A stretch of 32,307 bases of DNA, taken from positions 1 to 32,307 of the forward strand of contig WQVC01000026.1 of NCBI GenBank assembly GCA_009781765.1, given 5' to 3'. This DNA is from Defluviitaleaceae bacterium (GTDB lineage Bacteria > Bacillota > Clostridia > Lachnospirales > WQUN01). The position numbers and the translations under genes are program-made. Each line of letters starts with the position of its first letter. Within the stretch, counting starts at the first letter, position 1. Shown here one piece after another: positions 6,319-14,691 of this stretch. The notes below the pieces were generated by a model. That model saw only the letters and a list, made by a program, of their open reading frames with translations. It made no database searches and had not been told where the DNA came from.

Positions 6319-8956
6319 AATTTCGGAATCGAAGCGCGATACGAACTCTGTAATCGCGTTTGTGTTGCGTTGTTGGCAGGCTTCGCGTCTGCTCGAACCC
6401 GCGCATGAAATGCGGGTTTATTTGCAGCGCGCAAATCACGCCGCAACTGCCGCCCACAGGCGAAATCTTGTGCATTTGCGGCTGTATACGCTAACAATTT
6501 TCATTGCAGTTGAAGCCGGCAATTTCGACAACGCCAATACCATGCTCGATAAGGCGTTCGGCTACAAAAATTTTCTCAAAGCACACGAGCCGTTTCATTA
6601 CGGTACGCTGTGCTTTTTGTATGCGTACATGGAGTTGAAGCAAGGGCGAGCGCGTTCGGCGCAAAAATATCGCACGTTGTTGGATGAACACTTCGCAACG
6701 GCGAATTTTACGGAATTTTTAACATATCAAGCCATGCTTTCTCTTGCCGCGGGCGAACTTTCCGATGCGCACAAGTCTTTTCGTGCGGCATACGATGCGG
6801 GTTGCCGAAGCGTGTTTCTTTTCGACGGATTTTTTCGGCTTTACAAAACTGCGCCGGCGGAAGAAATTTTTCTGCCGATTTTGACATATGCCGCCGAGCG
6901 CGGCGCGGATATTTCCGCAATTATGTCGCGGCACGGAGAGGCTGTTTCGCGGGCGATGGCACTCGACCCGATTGCCGGCGAAAAACTTTATGCCGCAAGC
7001 GGATTTCCGCCGCTTTTGAAAGACATCTGCGCGAATCGAATCGCCGCCGGCGACATGAGCGCGGAAGCATTTGCTTTTTATCTTGACGCGGAAAAACGCC
7101 AAGTCTACACGTCGGGGATTTTTGACGCGCTTGTTCGCGCCGCGTATGAAAATAACGCGCGAAAATTAAATCGTTACACGCTGAAAAATTTTCTTGCCAC
7201 AGCGCAAATGACCGACCCCGCTTTTGCTGTTTACGTTTATCATTTTCTGCTTACCGACCCGGCTCTTGCCGACCTTTTGCCGGATGAACAGGGTAAAATT
7301 CTGCAATTCGGAACAACTTGCCTCGAACGTGATTTGCGCGGGCGCGAAGCAAACAGCGTGTATCTGTGCCTGTGGAAGCGTTTTCGCGCATTGGGAATAA
7401 CCGGACCTGCTTTGGACAAAGCCGAGGAAATTTTGCGCGAGGATTTAACGCTTTTCGAGTTGCGTTTGCGCAAAGATTCCGCCGTAAAATTCATTTATGT
7501 AACCGAGCCGGAAAAACGCGGCATGGAGGTGTACGAAGCGGGCGAATCTCTCATAATAGAGGCGATTGGCGCATCTGCCGGCTATACGTGTCTCGGCGCG
7601 GGGCGGCGTACGATTTTGGACGAAGAAGTTGCAATTTCGCCCATGATATACGGCGCGGATGCCGCGTTGTATCTTCATTTTTTCCGACTGGGCGACCGAC
7701 GTTTTCATTTAACGGCGTATCTGGCAAACTGCTTTTTGGATTCGCCGACCCCCGACGCTGTGCCGGTTTTCGAGGCATTGCTTGAGGAAAAATGCATCAC
7801 GAAGTCGTATCGCACAAAAATTCTTGTTGCACTCGGGCGGCTGTACTACGAATCGGGCGATTACGACCGCGCGCTCGAATGCTTGGTTGACGATGGCGAA
7901 ACAGATTTTTCGGTTTTGGACGTATACCTGCAAACAGGCGAACATGCTCGCGCCGCGCGACTCATCGCCGCAAAATACAAGCACATCAACCACGAAAAAT
8001 TATTCGAGGCACTGCGAACATTGATACCTCAAACAACGTCGGATAATCTCGCTGTGGTTTGCTATGACTTGCTGATAAAAAATTTTTTCGACGAAAATAT
8101 TTTGGCATACGTATTAAAAAATTTTCGGGCAAGTTATTCGGAATGGGCGGAGCTTTCAAAAGTCATCGACGAAGACAATCGTACCGCGCCCGCTCTTGAC
8201 GCGCGTGTATTAGAGGCGGCAATCGGAATGTCGCGCTTCGACGCGCCGGCGCAAAAGGCTTTTGCGAGATTTTATGAAAACCCCAAATGCCCGCCCGGTT
8301 TAATCGAAAATTTCACCGCGCTTGCATCGTACGAAATGCTTGCCAAAAACACCCGTCCCGAGTACGACGTTATAACAGCCCTCGAAAAAATTTATTTGAA
8401 ATTTAACCCGCAAAAAAATTCGGAAAATATTTTTGAAGAAAACGAAATTCTCGCGCTCGGGCTTGCGGGAGTTTTTTTGCGACACGATATAAAAACTCTG
8501 AAATCCGAAGAAATTATCTCCGACGCGCTTCGTATTCAGGAAAACGCAGGAATCCTTCTCCCGATATTTAAAGAAAAACTGCAAACGCCCTACACGCAAA
8601 AATTTCAGCCGTTCATGTATAAGTCTTTGCCCGAGAAGGATTGTAGGTTATACTGTGCGAACGGTTATCTGCCGATGCGGTATATAAAATACGGATTATA
8701 TGCGGCTGTCGTGCCGATGTTTTTCGGCGAAACATTGGCGTATTATTTCAGCGAAGAAGCAGATTCCGGAAGCATTACAACGCAAGAGCAAACCGTAACA
8801 AACACCGTGCTGTTTATTGCCGACGACGAAACCGACCCGTATTTTGCGGTAAACAACGCGATTGTGTACGCGCACAATTTTAAACACGACAAAACAGAAC
8901 AACTTATTTCGCGCTTGGTTCGGGACGTTCGCCCCGTTCGCGCCCGATTGATGTAA
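6299..8956 (+). CDS. Large helical-repeat protein (possibly DUF5717-like)
   Basis: About 885 residues, with no signal peptide or membrane segment. Much of it reads as TPR-like helical hairpins, for example residues ~510-545 (ALGRLYYESGDYDRALECL), within long alpha-helical stretches. A beta-rich segment in the middle (RKDSAVKFIYVTEPEKRG) and a C-terminal one (VPMFFGETLAYYF) remind me of the DUF5717 family of clostridia; that link is from memory and only moderate. The ATG at 6299 overlaps the end of the cofE-like gene by 20 bp; its ribosome site is weak (GCGGA), suggesting translational coupling. It is 11 bp from the diguanylate cyclase gene. A scaffold or regulatory role is inference. Confidence 0.6.
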   Translation: MITRLIKISESKRDTNSVIAFVLRCWQASRLLEPAHEMRVYLQRANHAATAAHRRNLVHLRLYTLTIFIAVEAGNFDNANTMLDKAFGYKNFLKAHEPFHYGTLCFLYAYMELKQGRARSAQKYRTLLDEHFATANFTEFLTYQAMLSLAAGELSDAHKSFRAAYDAGCRSVFLFDGFFRLYKTAPAEEIFLPILTYAAERGADISAIMSRHGEAVSRAMALDPIAGEKLYAASGFPPLLKDICANRIAAGDMSAEAFAFYLDAEKRQVYTSGIFDALVRAAYENNARKLNRYTLKNFLATAQMTDPAFAVYVYHFLLTDPALADLLPDEQGKILQFGTTCLERDLRGREANSVYLCLWKRFRALGITGPALDKAEEILREDLTLFELRLRKDSAVKFIYVTEPEKRGMEVYEAGESLIIEAIGASAGYTCLGAGRRTILDEEVAISPMIYGADAALYLHFFRLGDRRFHLTAYLANCFLDSPTPDAVPVFEALLEEKCITKSYRTKILVALGRLYYESGDYDRALECLVDDGETDFSVLDVYLQTGEHARAARLIAAKYKHINHEKLFEALRTLIPQTTSDNLAVVCYDLLIKNFFDENILAYVLKNFRASYSEWAELSKVIDEDNRTAPALDARVLEAAIGMSRFDAPAQKAFARFYENPKCPPGLIENFTALASYEMLAKNTRPEYDVITALEKIYLKFNPQKNSENIFEENEILALGLAGVFLRHDIKTLKSEEIISDALRIQENAGILLPIFKEKLQTPYTQKFQPFMYKSLPEKDCRLYCANGYLPMRYIKYGLYAAVVPMFFGETLAYYFSEEADSGSITTQEQTVTNTVLFIADDETDPYFAVNNAIVYAHNFKHDKTEQLISRLVRDVRPVRARLM

Positions 8957-8967
8957 GGAGCGTTGAG

Positions 8968-10269
8968 ATGACAGATGAATGTTTGCGGCGCATTATGGAT
9001 AATACGCCCGTACCGTGTGTTTTACGAAATTCGAAACTGGAATTTATGTACGCAAACAAAGCACTGGTTGACTTATTCGAGCTTGCGGATTTCGCGGAGT
9101 TTGACGCGCGTCGCGCCGAGCTTATGCCGCCGTTTCAGCCGGACGGAAGCCCGTCGGAAGATAAACTTAACGCGCTTATGGCGGATGTTTTGTCGGGCGA
9201 CGACCTGAAAGTTGAGTGGCTGTACTGCCGCGACGACGGCGAGCTTCTTTTTATGGAAACGACGGTATTGCGCGTGGAGGTTGACGGCGAACCCCACATT
9301 TTAAAATATATGAACGATGTCCGCGATTCGCGAAAATCGCGCGTCAACGAGCGGCTTTCGCGCCAACGCCTGCAAGCCATTGTTGACCATTGCCCGATAG
9401 CTTGCGGCATGGTTGACGAGCATTTTAACGTAATCGAAATAAATAACGAAGTGCTGGCACTCTTTGATATTACAAGCAAGCCGACGTTCGAAGAACGTTT
9501 TTTTGAATTTTCTCCCGAATATCAACCCGACGGTCAACTCTCGCGCCGCAAGGCTCTGGACAAGTTGAAGCAAGCCTTCGAAGCCGGGCGCATTCGTTAC
9601 GAATGGCTGCATCAACGTCTTTTCGGCGAGCAAATTCCCTGCGAGGTAACGCTTGTTCGCGTACGTTTTGAAGACCGTCAGGCCGCAGTGATTTACATAA
9701 GCGACCTTCGCGAAACAAAAAATTCCATCGCAATGATGGAAAAAATGCAGACAATTGCCTTCACCGACGAATTAACACAACTTTTCAACCGCCGCTATTT
9801 TATGCAAAACGCCATCGCAAAACTCGAAGTATGCAAGGCCAACAACGAATATTTTCATTTAATCATGGCAGACCTCGACCATTTCAAAGGCATCAACGAT
9901 ACCTACGGTCATCCCATCGGCGACGAAGTTTTGAAAATTACCGCAAAAAGAATAATCGGCGTAACCAGAAAATCAAATCTCATTGCGCGTTACGGCGGCG
10001 AAGAATTTATCGTTATGCTCACCGACATGGATTACGAAGGCGCGGTAAACAACGCTCGCCGCATACAAAAAGCAATGGAGGAATCACCGATTGTAATCAA
10101 GGGGATGTCGCTTGGCTTAACAGTGTCACTCGGCGTTGCAACCCTCGACGTACCCGGCGATTCTCTCGACGACATAATTAACAAAGCCGACATCGCCCTG
10201 TACGGCGCGAAACGCACCGGCCGAAATAAAGTTATGGAATACAAGGACGCTAAAGATTTGAAGTGGTGA
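8968..10269 (+). CDS. PAS-PAS-GGDEF diguanylate cyclase
   Basis: Predicted cytosolic enzyme making cyclic di-GMP from two GTP. Residues ~5-120 and ~130-250 are two PAS-like sensor domains; both contain a PDG-x-x-S turn (FQPDGSPS, YQPDGQLS). Residues ~262-430 are the GGDEF domain, with DELTQLFNRRYF, the Mg-binding ADLDHFKGINDTYGHPIGDEVL and the active-site loop RYGGEEF, so it should be catalytically competent. The inhibitory I-site position five residues before GGEEF reads RKSN, not RxxD, so product inhibition may be lost. AAGGAG stands 9 nt before the ATG. Last gene of the cofE-like operon; a terminator follows at 10352. The PAS ligand cannot be read from the sequence. Confidence 0.93.
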   Translation: MTDECLRRIMDNTPVPCVLRNSKLEFMYANKALVDLFELADFAEFDARRAELMPPFQPDGSPSEDKLNALMADVLSGDDLKVEWLYCRDDGELLFMETTVLRVEVDGEPHILKYMNDVRDSRKSRVNERLSRQRLQAIVDHCPIACGMVDEHFNVIEINNEVLALFDITSKPTFEERFFEFSPEYQPDGQLSRRKALDKLKQAFEAGRIRYEWLHQRLFGEQIPCEVTLVRVRFEDRQAAVIYISDLRETKNSIAMMEKMQTIAFTDELTQLFNRRYFMQNAIAKLEVCKANNEYFHLIMADLDHFKGINDTYGHPIGDEVLKITAKRIIGVTRKSNLIARYGGEEFIVMLTDMDYEGAVNNARRIQKAMEESPIVIKGMSLGLTVSLGVATLDVPGDSLDDIINKADIALYGAKRTGRNKVMEYKDAKDLKW

Positions 10270-10351
10270 AAAAATGCCGACCGGCAAGCGAAGCTGTCGG
10301 TTCTTCCTTCTTCAATAAACGGAAAAATGTGCGCCCTGCGGGGCAAAAAAA

Positions 10352-10377
10352 GCACCCTATTTGTCGGGTGCTTTTTT
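10352..10377 (+). terminator. Rho-independent terminator after the diguanylate cyclase gene
   Basis: GCACCC (10352-10357) pairs with GGGTGC (10366-10371), followed at once by six T. A run of A upstream of the stem means it could also work on the opposite strand, for the lipoprotein genes. Confidence 0.85.
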
Positions 10378-10431
10378 CCATGCTATATCATTCCAACTTC
10401 GCGATTTTCCTTTGTTGATTTTATGTGAGAA

Positions 10432-10474
10432 CCGAAGCCCCGGGAACTTCGGCGGTGCAGAGTTTTTACTCTGC
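10432..10474. repeat. Two short hairpins
   Basis: CCGAAG/CTTCGG (10432-10452) and GCAGAG/CTCTGC with loop TTTTTA (10457-10474). Neither is followed by a clear T-run. They stand in the 320-bp gap between the diguanylate cyclase and lipoprotein genes, next to the long palindrome below. Confidence 0.6.
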
Positions 10475-10478
10475 GTTG

Positions 10479-10564
10479 CCGCGTTGCATGAAAGGTGTGC
10501 ACGCGGGCGGTTAGCATTCGGTCGACCGTGTCCGAATGCTAACGCCCTCTTTCATGCAATGCGG
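10479..10564. repeat. Long interrupted palindrome
   Basis: An 86-bp two-part stem. Outer arms 10479-10494 and 10549-10564 pair over 16 bp with a single G-T. Inner arms 10505-10521 and 10532-10547 pair over 16 bp with one bulged G. The loop is 10 nt and the main asymmetry is a 10-nt bulge on the left. It ends 27 bp before the stop of the downstream lipoprotein gene (minus strand). No gene is seen here. Confidence 0.8.
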
Positions 10565-10590
10565 CGGGTTGTGAACAACGAGGGTTCGCG

Positions 10591-11232
10591 CTACTGCGCT
10601 TCACTCGCCGGAGTTGCGTCAATCCCGGCGTTCCAGAGTAAGCGTGCGTCTTGGTTCATAATAACGATGTTTTCGATTATGAGCTGCGGAACATTATGCA
10701 TAACCAACAGAGCCAAGTCGCGTCCGTCGCCGGGGTCGAAATCTTCCGTTGTTACAAGTGTGACGGACGCCGAAGGGAGAGGCGGGTTAAGGTCAAATGG
10801 CATATCGTGCGGAATTGAAAGCTGCACTCTCGCTTCGGTTATGCCGTCAATTGCAACAAGTTGCGCTTCAATGAGGACTTCTGTGGCGTGTGTATGGCGC
10901 AAACGGGCTTCGTCGCGGCTGCCGCCGCCGCTCAATCCCCTGTTGGCAAGCGGCGTATCCTCCCATGTAAAATGCTCGACGTCAGCGAGAATGCCGGATG
11001 TGCTGAGCAGAGTACGTGCGTCGCCGGCGCGGCGGGAATCCACGCGCAAGCCCCGTCCGTTGTCAATCACTTGACTCCGAATGCCCGCGTCATCAAGTAC
11101 GGTTTGCATTTGTGAAATCGTGGAAATATCTTCGCGGGCGACTAAAACCGTCCACGACGTAAAAATACCGCAACCTGCAAACAGAAAGAGCAGCATCGCC
11201 GCCGCCGCTGTCACTGCGAAAAATTTTTTCAT
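10591..11232 (-). CDS. FliF/SctJ (YscJ)-like lipoprotein, copy 1
   Basis: A 213-residue lipoprotein: MKKFFAVTAAAAML signal with lipobox FAGC (Cys21). The mature part resembles the ring-building region of FliF and SctJ/YscJ. An RBM-like first domain (VLVAREDISTISQMQTVLDD, then GIRSQVIDNGRGLRV, then a DARTLLSTSGI helix) is followed by a second (LIEAQLVAIDGITEARVQLSIP, PSASVTLVT, LLVMHNVPQLIIENIVIMNQ). The transmembrane helix that ends the periplasmic part of FliF and SctJ is absent. The start is fixed by GGAGGTG 6 nt upstream. It is the downstream member of a tandem pair. In Gram-positives the related SpoIIIAG/AH proteins act in sporulation, so a ring or channel role is conceivable, but partners are not visible. 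Confidence 0.78.
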   Translation of the reverse strand: MKKFFAVTAAAAMLLFLFAGCGIFTSWTVLVAREDISTISQMQTVLDDAGIRSQVIDNGRGLRVDSRRAGDARTLLSTSGILADVEHFTWEDTPLANRGLSGGGSRDEARLRHTHATEVLIEAQLVAIDGITEARVQLSIPHDMPFDLNPPLPSASVTLVTTEDFDPGDGRDLALLVMHNVPQLIIENIVIMNQDARLLWNAGIDATPASEAQ

Positions 11233-11239
11233 ATTGCAC

Positions 11240-11328
11240 CTCCGAAAGTTTTTGCGCAATTTGCATGACGTTTGTTTCCGCGCCTTTGCGCACGTTGTCG
11301 GCAACAATCCGGATGTTCAGGCCGTTAA
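11240..11328 (-). pseudogene. Fragment of the asd 3' end
   Basis: On the minus strand this stretch encodes NGLNIRIVADNVRKGAETN followed by VMQIAQKLSE. That matches the last ~30 residues of the intact aspartate-semialdehyde dehydrogenase at 12005 (SLNIWVVADNVRKGAATN, AVQIAQKLSNA). There is no upstream coding part. It lies between the two FliF-like copies exactly as the real asd end lies before copy 2. It is therefore the junction scar of a tandem duplication. Confidence 0.9.
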
Positions 11329-11331
11329 TTG

Positions 11332-11964
11332 TTACCGCGTCCCGGTATTCGGCGTTGCGTCTGTTGCGCCGTTCCATATTGCGCGCGCGTCTTGGTTCAC
11401 AATAAAGATGTTTTCGATTATGAGCTGCGGAACATTATGCGCAACCAACAGTGCCAAGTCGCGCCCGTCGCCCGCGTCGAAGCAGTCCGTTGTTGAAATT
11501 ACGACGGAAGCCGTACGGGGAGGCGGTTCAACTATTAAGGGGCGTAAAAGCGGAATATAAAGCTCTGCTTTTGCTTCGGTTATGCCGTCAATTGCAACAA
11601 GCTGCGCTTCGATGGAGGCTTCTGTTTCGCGGATATAGCGTAAGAGGCGTTCCTCGGCAGGACCCAACCCCATGTTGGCAAGCGGCACGTCATCCCATGA
11701 AAAAAATTTATCGTCGGGGATAATGCCGGATGTGCTGAGCAATGTACGTGCTTCGTTGGCGCGGTCGGAATCCACGCGCAAGCCCCGTCCGTTGTCAATC
11801 ACTTGACTCCGAATGCCTGCATCATCAAGTACGGTTTGCATTTGCGAAATCGTGGAAATATCTTCGCGGGCGACTAAAACCGTCCACGACGTAAAAACGC
11901 CGCAACCCGCAAGCAGAAAGAGCAACATCGTCGCCGTCGCTATCGCCGAAAATTTTTTCAACAT
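11332..11964 (-). CDS. FliF/SctJ (YscJ)-like lipoprotein, copy 2
   Basis: A 210-residue paralogue of the gene at 10591, in the same orientation. Signal MLKKFSAIATATML ends in lipobox LAGC (Cys21). The N-terminal domain is almost identical to copy 1 (VLVAREDISTISQMQTVLDD, GIRSQVIDNGRGLRVDS), and so is the end (NVPQLIIENI). The middle has diverged (FFSWDDVPLANMGLGPAEER against HFTWEDTPLANRGLSGGGSR), and the second-domain strands differ too (AKAELYIPLLRPLIVEPP). No strong ribosome site is seen next to the ATG at 11964, which lies 40 bp after the asd stop; coupling to asd is possible. Family assignment rests on the FliF-like fold pattern. Confidence 0.77.
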   Translation of the reverse strand: MLKKFSAIATATMLLFLLAGCGVFTSWTVLVAREDISTISQMQTVLDDAGIRSQVIDNGRGLRVDSDRANEARTLLSTSGIIPDDKFFSWDDVPLANMGLGPAEERLLRYIRETEASIEAQLVAIDGITEAKAELYIPLLRPLIVEPPPRTASVVISTTDCFDAGDGRDLALLVAHNVPQLIIENIFIVNQDARAIWNGATDATPNTGTR

Positions 11965-12004
11965 ATATCGAACACACCCAAAATTCTCAAGGGCGTTCGC
12001 GCCG

Positions 12005-12988
12005 CTACGCATTCGAAAGTTTTTGCGCAATTTGCACGGCGTTTGTTGCCGCGCCTTTGCGCACGTTGTCGGCAACAACCCAAATATTCAGACTGTTTTC
12101 CGCGCTCATGTCGCGGCGAATGCGCCCTACATATACTTCATCCGTGCCGGCGATTTCGCGGGGCGTGGGATAACCCTCGTTTTTCGGGTCGTCGTTTAAG
12201 ATGATGCCGGGGGCGTTTTTTAAAATTTCACGCACTTCGTCAAGCTCAAAAGATTTCTCAAAAGTGAGGTTAATCGACTCGCTGTGTCCGATTTCAACCG
12301 GCACACGAACCGTCGTTGCCGTGATTTTCATGTCAGGCGAGTGCAAAATTTTTCGCGTTTCTTCAATCATTTTCGTTTCCTCGCCGGTGTATCCGTCGTC
12401 ACCAACAACGTCGATGCGCGGAATAACATTTCCGCCGATGGGGTAGGGGAAGCATTGCGGCGCGTCGCCTTTTACCGTGCGGGTGAGGTCGGCGATGCCC
12501 GCCATTCCCGCGCCCGACACCGATTGATACGTCGAATAAATCAGCCGTTTAATTCCGAACGCGCGATGCAGCGGCGCGATTGCCACACATGCCTGAATTG
12601 TCGAGCAGTTCGGACTCGAAATAATGCCCTTGTTCGCGAAAATATCGTCGCCGTTGACTTCCGGCACAACAAGCGGCACGTCGTCTTCCATGCGCCACGC
12701 CGAACTGTTGTCCACAACAACGCAACCCTTTGCCGCCGCAATCGGCGCGTATTTTTGGCTGATGGGCGTATCAACGGCGAACAAACAAATATCAATTCCC
12801 CGGTCGAAAATATCCTCCTTCGACTCCTCAATTGTCACCGTTTTTCCCTTAAACGTCACCGTTTTTCCCACTGCCGCGCCCACATCGAACAAAAACAGCT
12901 CCGAAATCGCCAAATCTCTCTCCTCAAGCACCTTCAGCATTGTACTTCCGACCATTCCGGCCGCACCTAAAATTCCGATTTTTTTCAT
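12005..12988 (-). CDS. asd: Aspartate-semialdehyde dehydrogenase
   Basis: NADPH-dependent reduction of aspartyl phosphate to aspartate semialdehyde, the branch point to lysine, diaminopimelate, threonine and methionine. The 327 residues start with the Rossmann motif GILGAAGMVGS. The active-site Cys sits in SSPNCSTIQ (about residue 127), and the substrate-side motif VPVEIGHSESI is near residue 235. The C-terminus ends VADNVRKGAATN, AVQIAQKL. AAAAGGAG lies 8 nt before the ATG. The two FliF-like genes follow it on the same strand and may be co-transcribed; a copy of its 3' end is found between them. Confidence 0.95.
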   Translation of the reverse strand: MKKIGILGAAGMVGSTMLKVLEERDLAISELFLFDVGAAVGKTVTFKGKTVTIEESKEDIFDRGIDICLFAVDTPISQKYAPIAAAKGCVVVDNSSAWRMEDDVPLVVPEVNGDDIFANKGIISSPNCSTIQACVAIAPLHRAFGIKRLIYSTYQSVSGAGMAGIADLTRTVKGDAPQCFPYPIGGNVIPRIDVVGDDGYTGEETKMIEETRKILHSPDMKITATTVRVPVEIGHSESINLTFEKSFELDEVREILKNAPGIILNDDPKNEGYPTPREIAGTDEVYVGRIRRDMSAENSLNIWVVADNVRKGAATNAVQIAQKLSNA

Positions 12989-13009
12989 AATAATTCTCCT
13001 TTTTTTTAG

Positions 13010-13160
13010 TTCGCGGGGCTCTGCCCCGCACCCCGGAAACTTTTGAAAAAGTTTCATCAAAACTTTAACACAAAAATCGCGCGAATGCGCGATTTTTATA
13101 GAGTTTTTGTCGAACTTTTTTCAAAAAGTTCGTGGGGGTTCGGGGGCAAAGCCCCCGATA
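13010..13160. repeat. Beta element, copy B (full length)
   Basis: Left arm GCGGGGCTCTGCCCCGC then ACCCCGGAAAC and an ACTTTT/AAAAGT hairpin; centre AAAAATCGCGC-GAAT-GCGCGATTTTT; right arm the inverted equivalent, ending CGGGGGCAAAGCCCCCG. The two ends align as imperfect terminal inverted repeats of ~45 bp. It fills the gap between the metK stop and the asd start. It could terminate metK, but no long T-run follows the last stem. Confidence 0.85.
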
Positions 13161-13174
13161 TTTAATTTAATTAT

Positions 13175-14344
13175 TTATTGACACGCTTTTTTCAATTCGT
13201 CAACTTTGTCGGTTTTTTCCCAAGGAAGGTCTAAATCTGTGCGTCCGAAATGGCCGTAAGCGGCGGTTTGTTTGTAAATCGGGCGGCAGAGGTCGAAATG
13301 TTTGATTATTGCGGCGGGACGCAGGTCGAAAATTTTGCTTACAGCGTCGGAAATTTTTGTGTCGGCGACGCGACCCGTTCCTTTTGTGTTCACGTAAACG
13401 GAAACCGGATGCGCAACGCCGATTGCGTATGCGACTTCAATTTCGCAGTGCGATGCAAGCCCGGCCGCAACGATGTTTTTCGCGATATAACGCGCCATGT
13501 ATGCGGCGGAACGGTCAACTTTTGTGGGGTCTTTGCCGGAAAACGCGCCGCCGCCGTGCGCGGCATAACCGCCGTAAGTGTCAACGATAATTTTGCGTCC
13601 GGTCAAGCCGGTATCGCCGACAGGGCCGCCGATTACAAAGCGACCGGTGGGGTTAATGTAGTATTTTGTTTTGTCGCTGAGAAGTTCGGCGGGAATGACG
13701 GCGCGAATTACTTTTTCCATCATGTCTTCGCGAATGCGCTCGTTTGAAGCGTCTTCTGAATGCTGCGTCGAAACAACAACAGCGGTTACGCCGACGGGTT
13801 TTTTGTTGTCGTCGTACTCGACGGTGACTTGCGCTTTGCCGTCGGGACGCAGATAGGGAACGCTGCCGTTTTTGCGCACTTCGGCAAGTTTGCGCGCAAG
13901 ATTGTGTGCAAGCGAAATCGGCAGCGGCATAAGCTCGGGCGTTTCGTCGCAGGCGTAGCCGAACATCATGCCTTGGTCGCCCGCGCCGGTGTCGGATTCC
14001 GATTTGTCGCGACTTTCGAGCGCGGAATCCACGCCCATTGCGATGTCGGGCGATTGCCCCGAAAGTGTTACAAGAACCGCGCAGCCGTCTGCGTCGAAGC
14101 CCATGTCAATGCCCGTGTAACCGATTTCGCGAATGGTGTCACGCGCAATTTTTTCGATGTCAGCATAACAATTCGTTGTAATTTCGCCGGCAACAAGCAC
14201 CATGCCGGTTGTTGTTGTTACTTCGCAGGCAACACGTGCCTTGGGGTCTTGCGCCAAAATTGAGTCCAAAACCGCGTCCGAAATTTGGTCGCACATTTTG
14301 TCGGGATGTCCCTCTGTTACTGATTCCGATGTGAATAAATACAT
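13175..14344 (-). CDS. metK: S-adenosylmethionine synthase
   Basis: Forms SAM from methionine and ATP in the cytosol. The 389 residues are full length. Motifs include [19 protein letters not shown] at the start, [12 protein letters not shown] at residues ~123-134, and the loop [20 protein letters not shown] at ~255-275. AAGGAGG precedes the ATG. Expression is expected to fall when SAM is abundant, through the SAM-I riboswitch upstream. About 170 nt separate the riboswitch terminator from the start codon, an unusually long second leader. Confidence 0.97.
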   Translation of the reverse strand: MYLFTSESVTEGHPDKMCDQISDAVLDSILAQDPKARVACEVTTTTGMVLVAGEITTNCYADIEKIARDTIREIGYTGIDMGFDADGCAVLVTLSGQSPDIAMGVDSALESRDKSESDTGAGDQGMMFGYACDETPELMPLPISLAHNLARKLAEVRKNGSVPYLRPDGKAQVTVEYDDNKKPVGVTAVVVSTQHSEDASNERIREDMMEKVIRAVIPAELLSDKTKYYINPTGRFVIGGPVGDTGLTGRKIIVDTYGGYAAHGGGAFSGKDPTKVDRSAAYMARYIAKNIVAAGLASHCEIEVAYAIGVAHPVSVYVNTKGTGRVADTKISDAVSKIFDLRPAAIIKHFDLCRPIYKQTAAYGHFGRTDLDLPWEKTDKVDELKKACQ

Positions 14345-14515
14345 TTTGAAACTCCTCCTTGTGGGTTTACTTTTTGAGTGTAGCCCTCATTGAAAAACGG
14401 TAACACCGCATTTTTTTTCGTCGCGCCCTCGGCGCGGCGCGGCGGCAACGGCCGCCGGAGCGAAGCGGGGCTTGACCCCGTGTAGCGAGGGGGTTTGGGG
14501 GCTAAGCCCCCATTG

Positions 14516-14541
14516 AAAATAAAAAAGCCCCTTACAGGGCG
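14516..14541 (-). terminator. Intrinsic terminator of the SAM-I riboswitch
   Basis: On the minus strand GCCC/GGGC with a short loop is followed by six T and more T-rich sequence. It directly follows the aptamer, so it should be the expression platform that ends transcription when SAM is bound. Confidence 0.8.
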
Positions 14542-14545
14542 TGGT

Positions 14546-14652
14546 TTTTAACATCTTCCGAGTTTCCTCGGGGGAATTAGCACCATGGCACATGCCGGTT
14601 GCCGGGTTTCGCAGGGCCCTGTTCCCTCCACCTCTCTTGATGTTTTATGAAA
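14546..14652 (-). promoter_or_regulatory. SAM-I (S-box) riboswitch upstream of metK
   Basis: The minus strand shows the S-box landmarks in order: ATCAAGAGAGGTGGAGGGA, then CGAAACCCGGCAACC, then GGTGCTAATTCC, then a GAGGAAACTC hairpin and GGAAGATG. AACATC and GATGTT close the P1 stem. It binds SAM in known examples and shuts off methionine and SAM biosynthesis genes; here it controls metK. Confidence 0.95.
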
Positions 14653-14691
14653 TTGTTCGAGAGGAATAGTAACCGGACACGTGTAGGTTTG

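Noticed and set aside
10361-11074. 237-codon plus-strand open frame over the hairpin cluster and lipoprotein gene
   Set aside because: It runs antisense to a gene with signal peptide, ribosome site and domain match, and through the hairpins; its composition is that of an antisense shadow.
10591-11964. A type III secretion or flagellar locus
   Set aside because: Only the FliF/SctJ-like lipoproteins are seen; no export apparatus, ATPase, rod or filament gene is nearby.
12284-12970. 228-codon plus-strand open frame over asd
   Set aside because: Antisense to a clear asd; rich in Arg, His and Asn as expected for a shadow frame.
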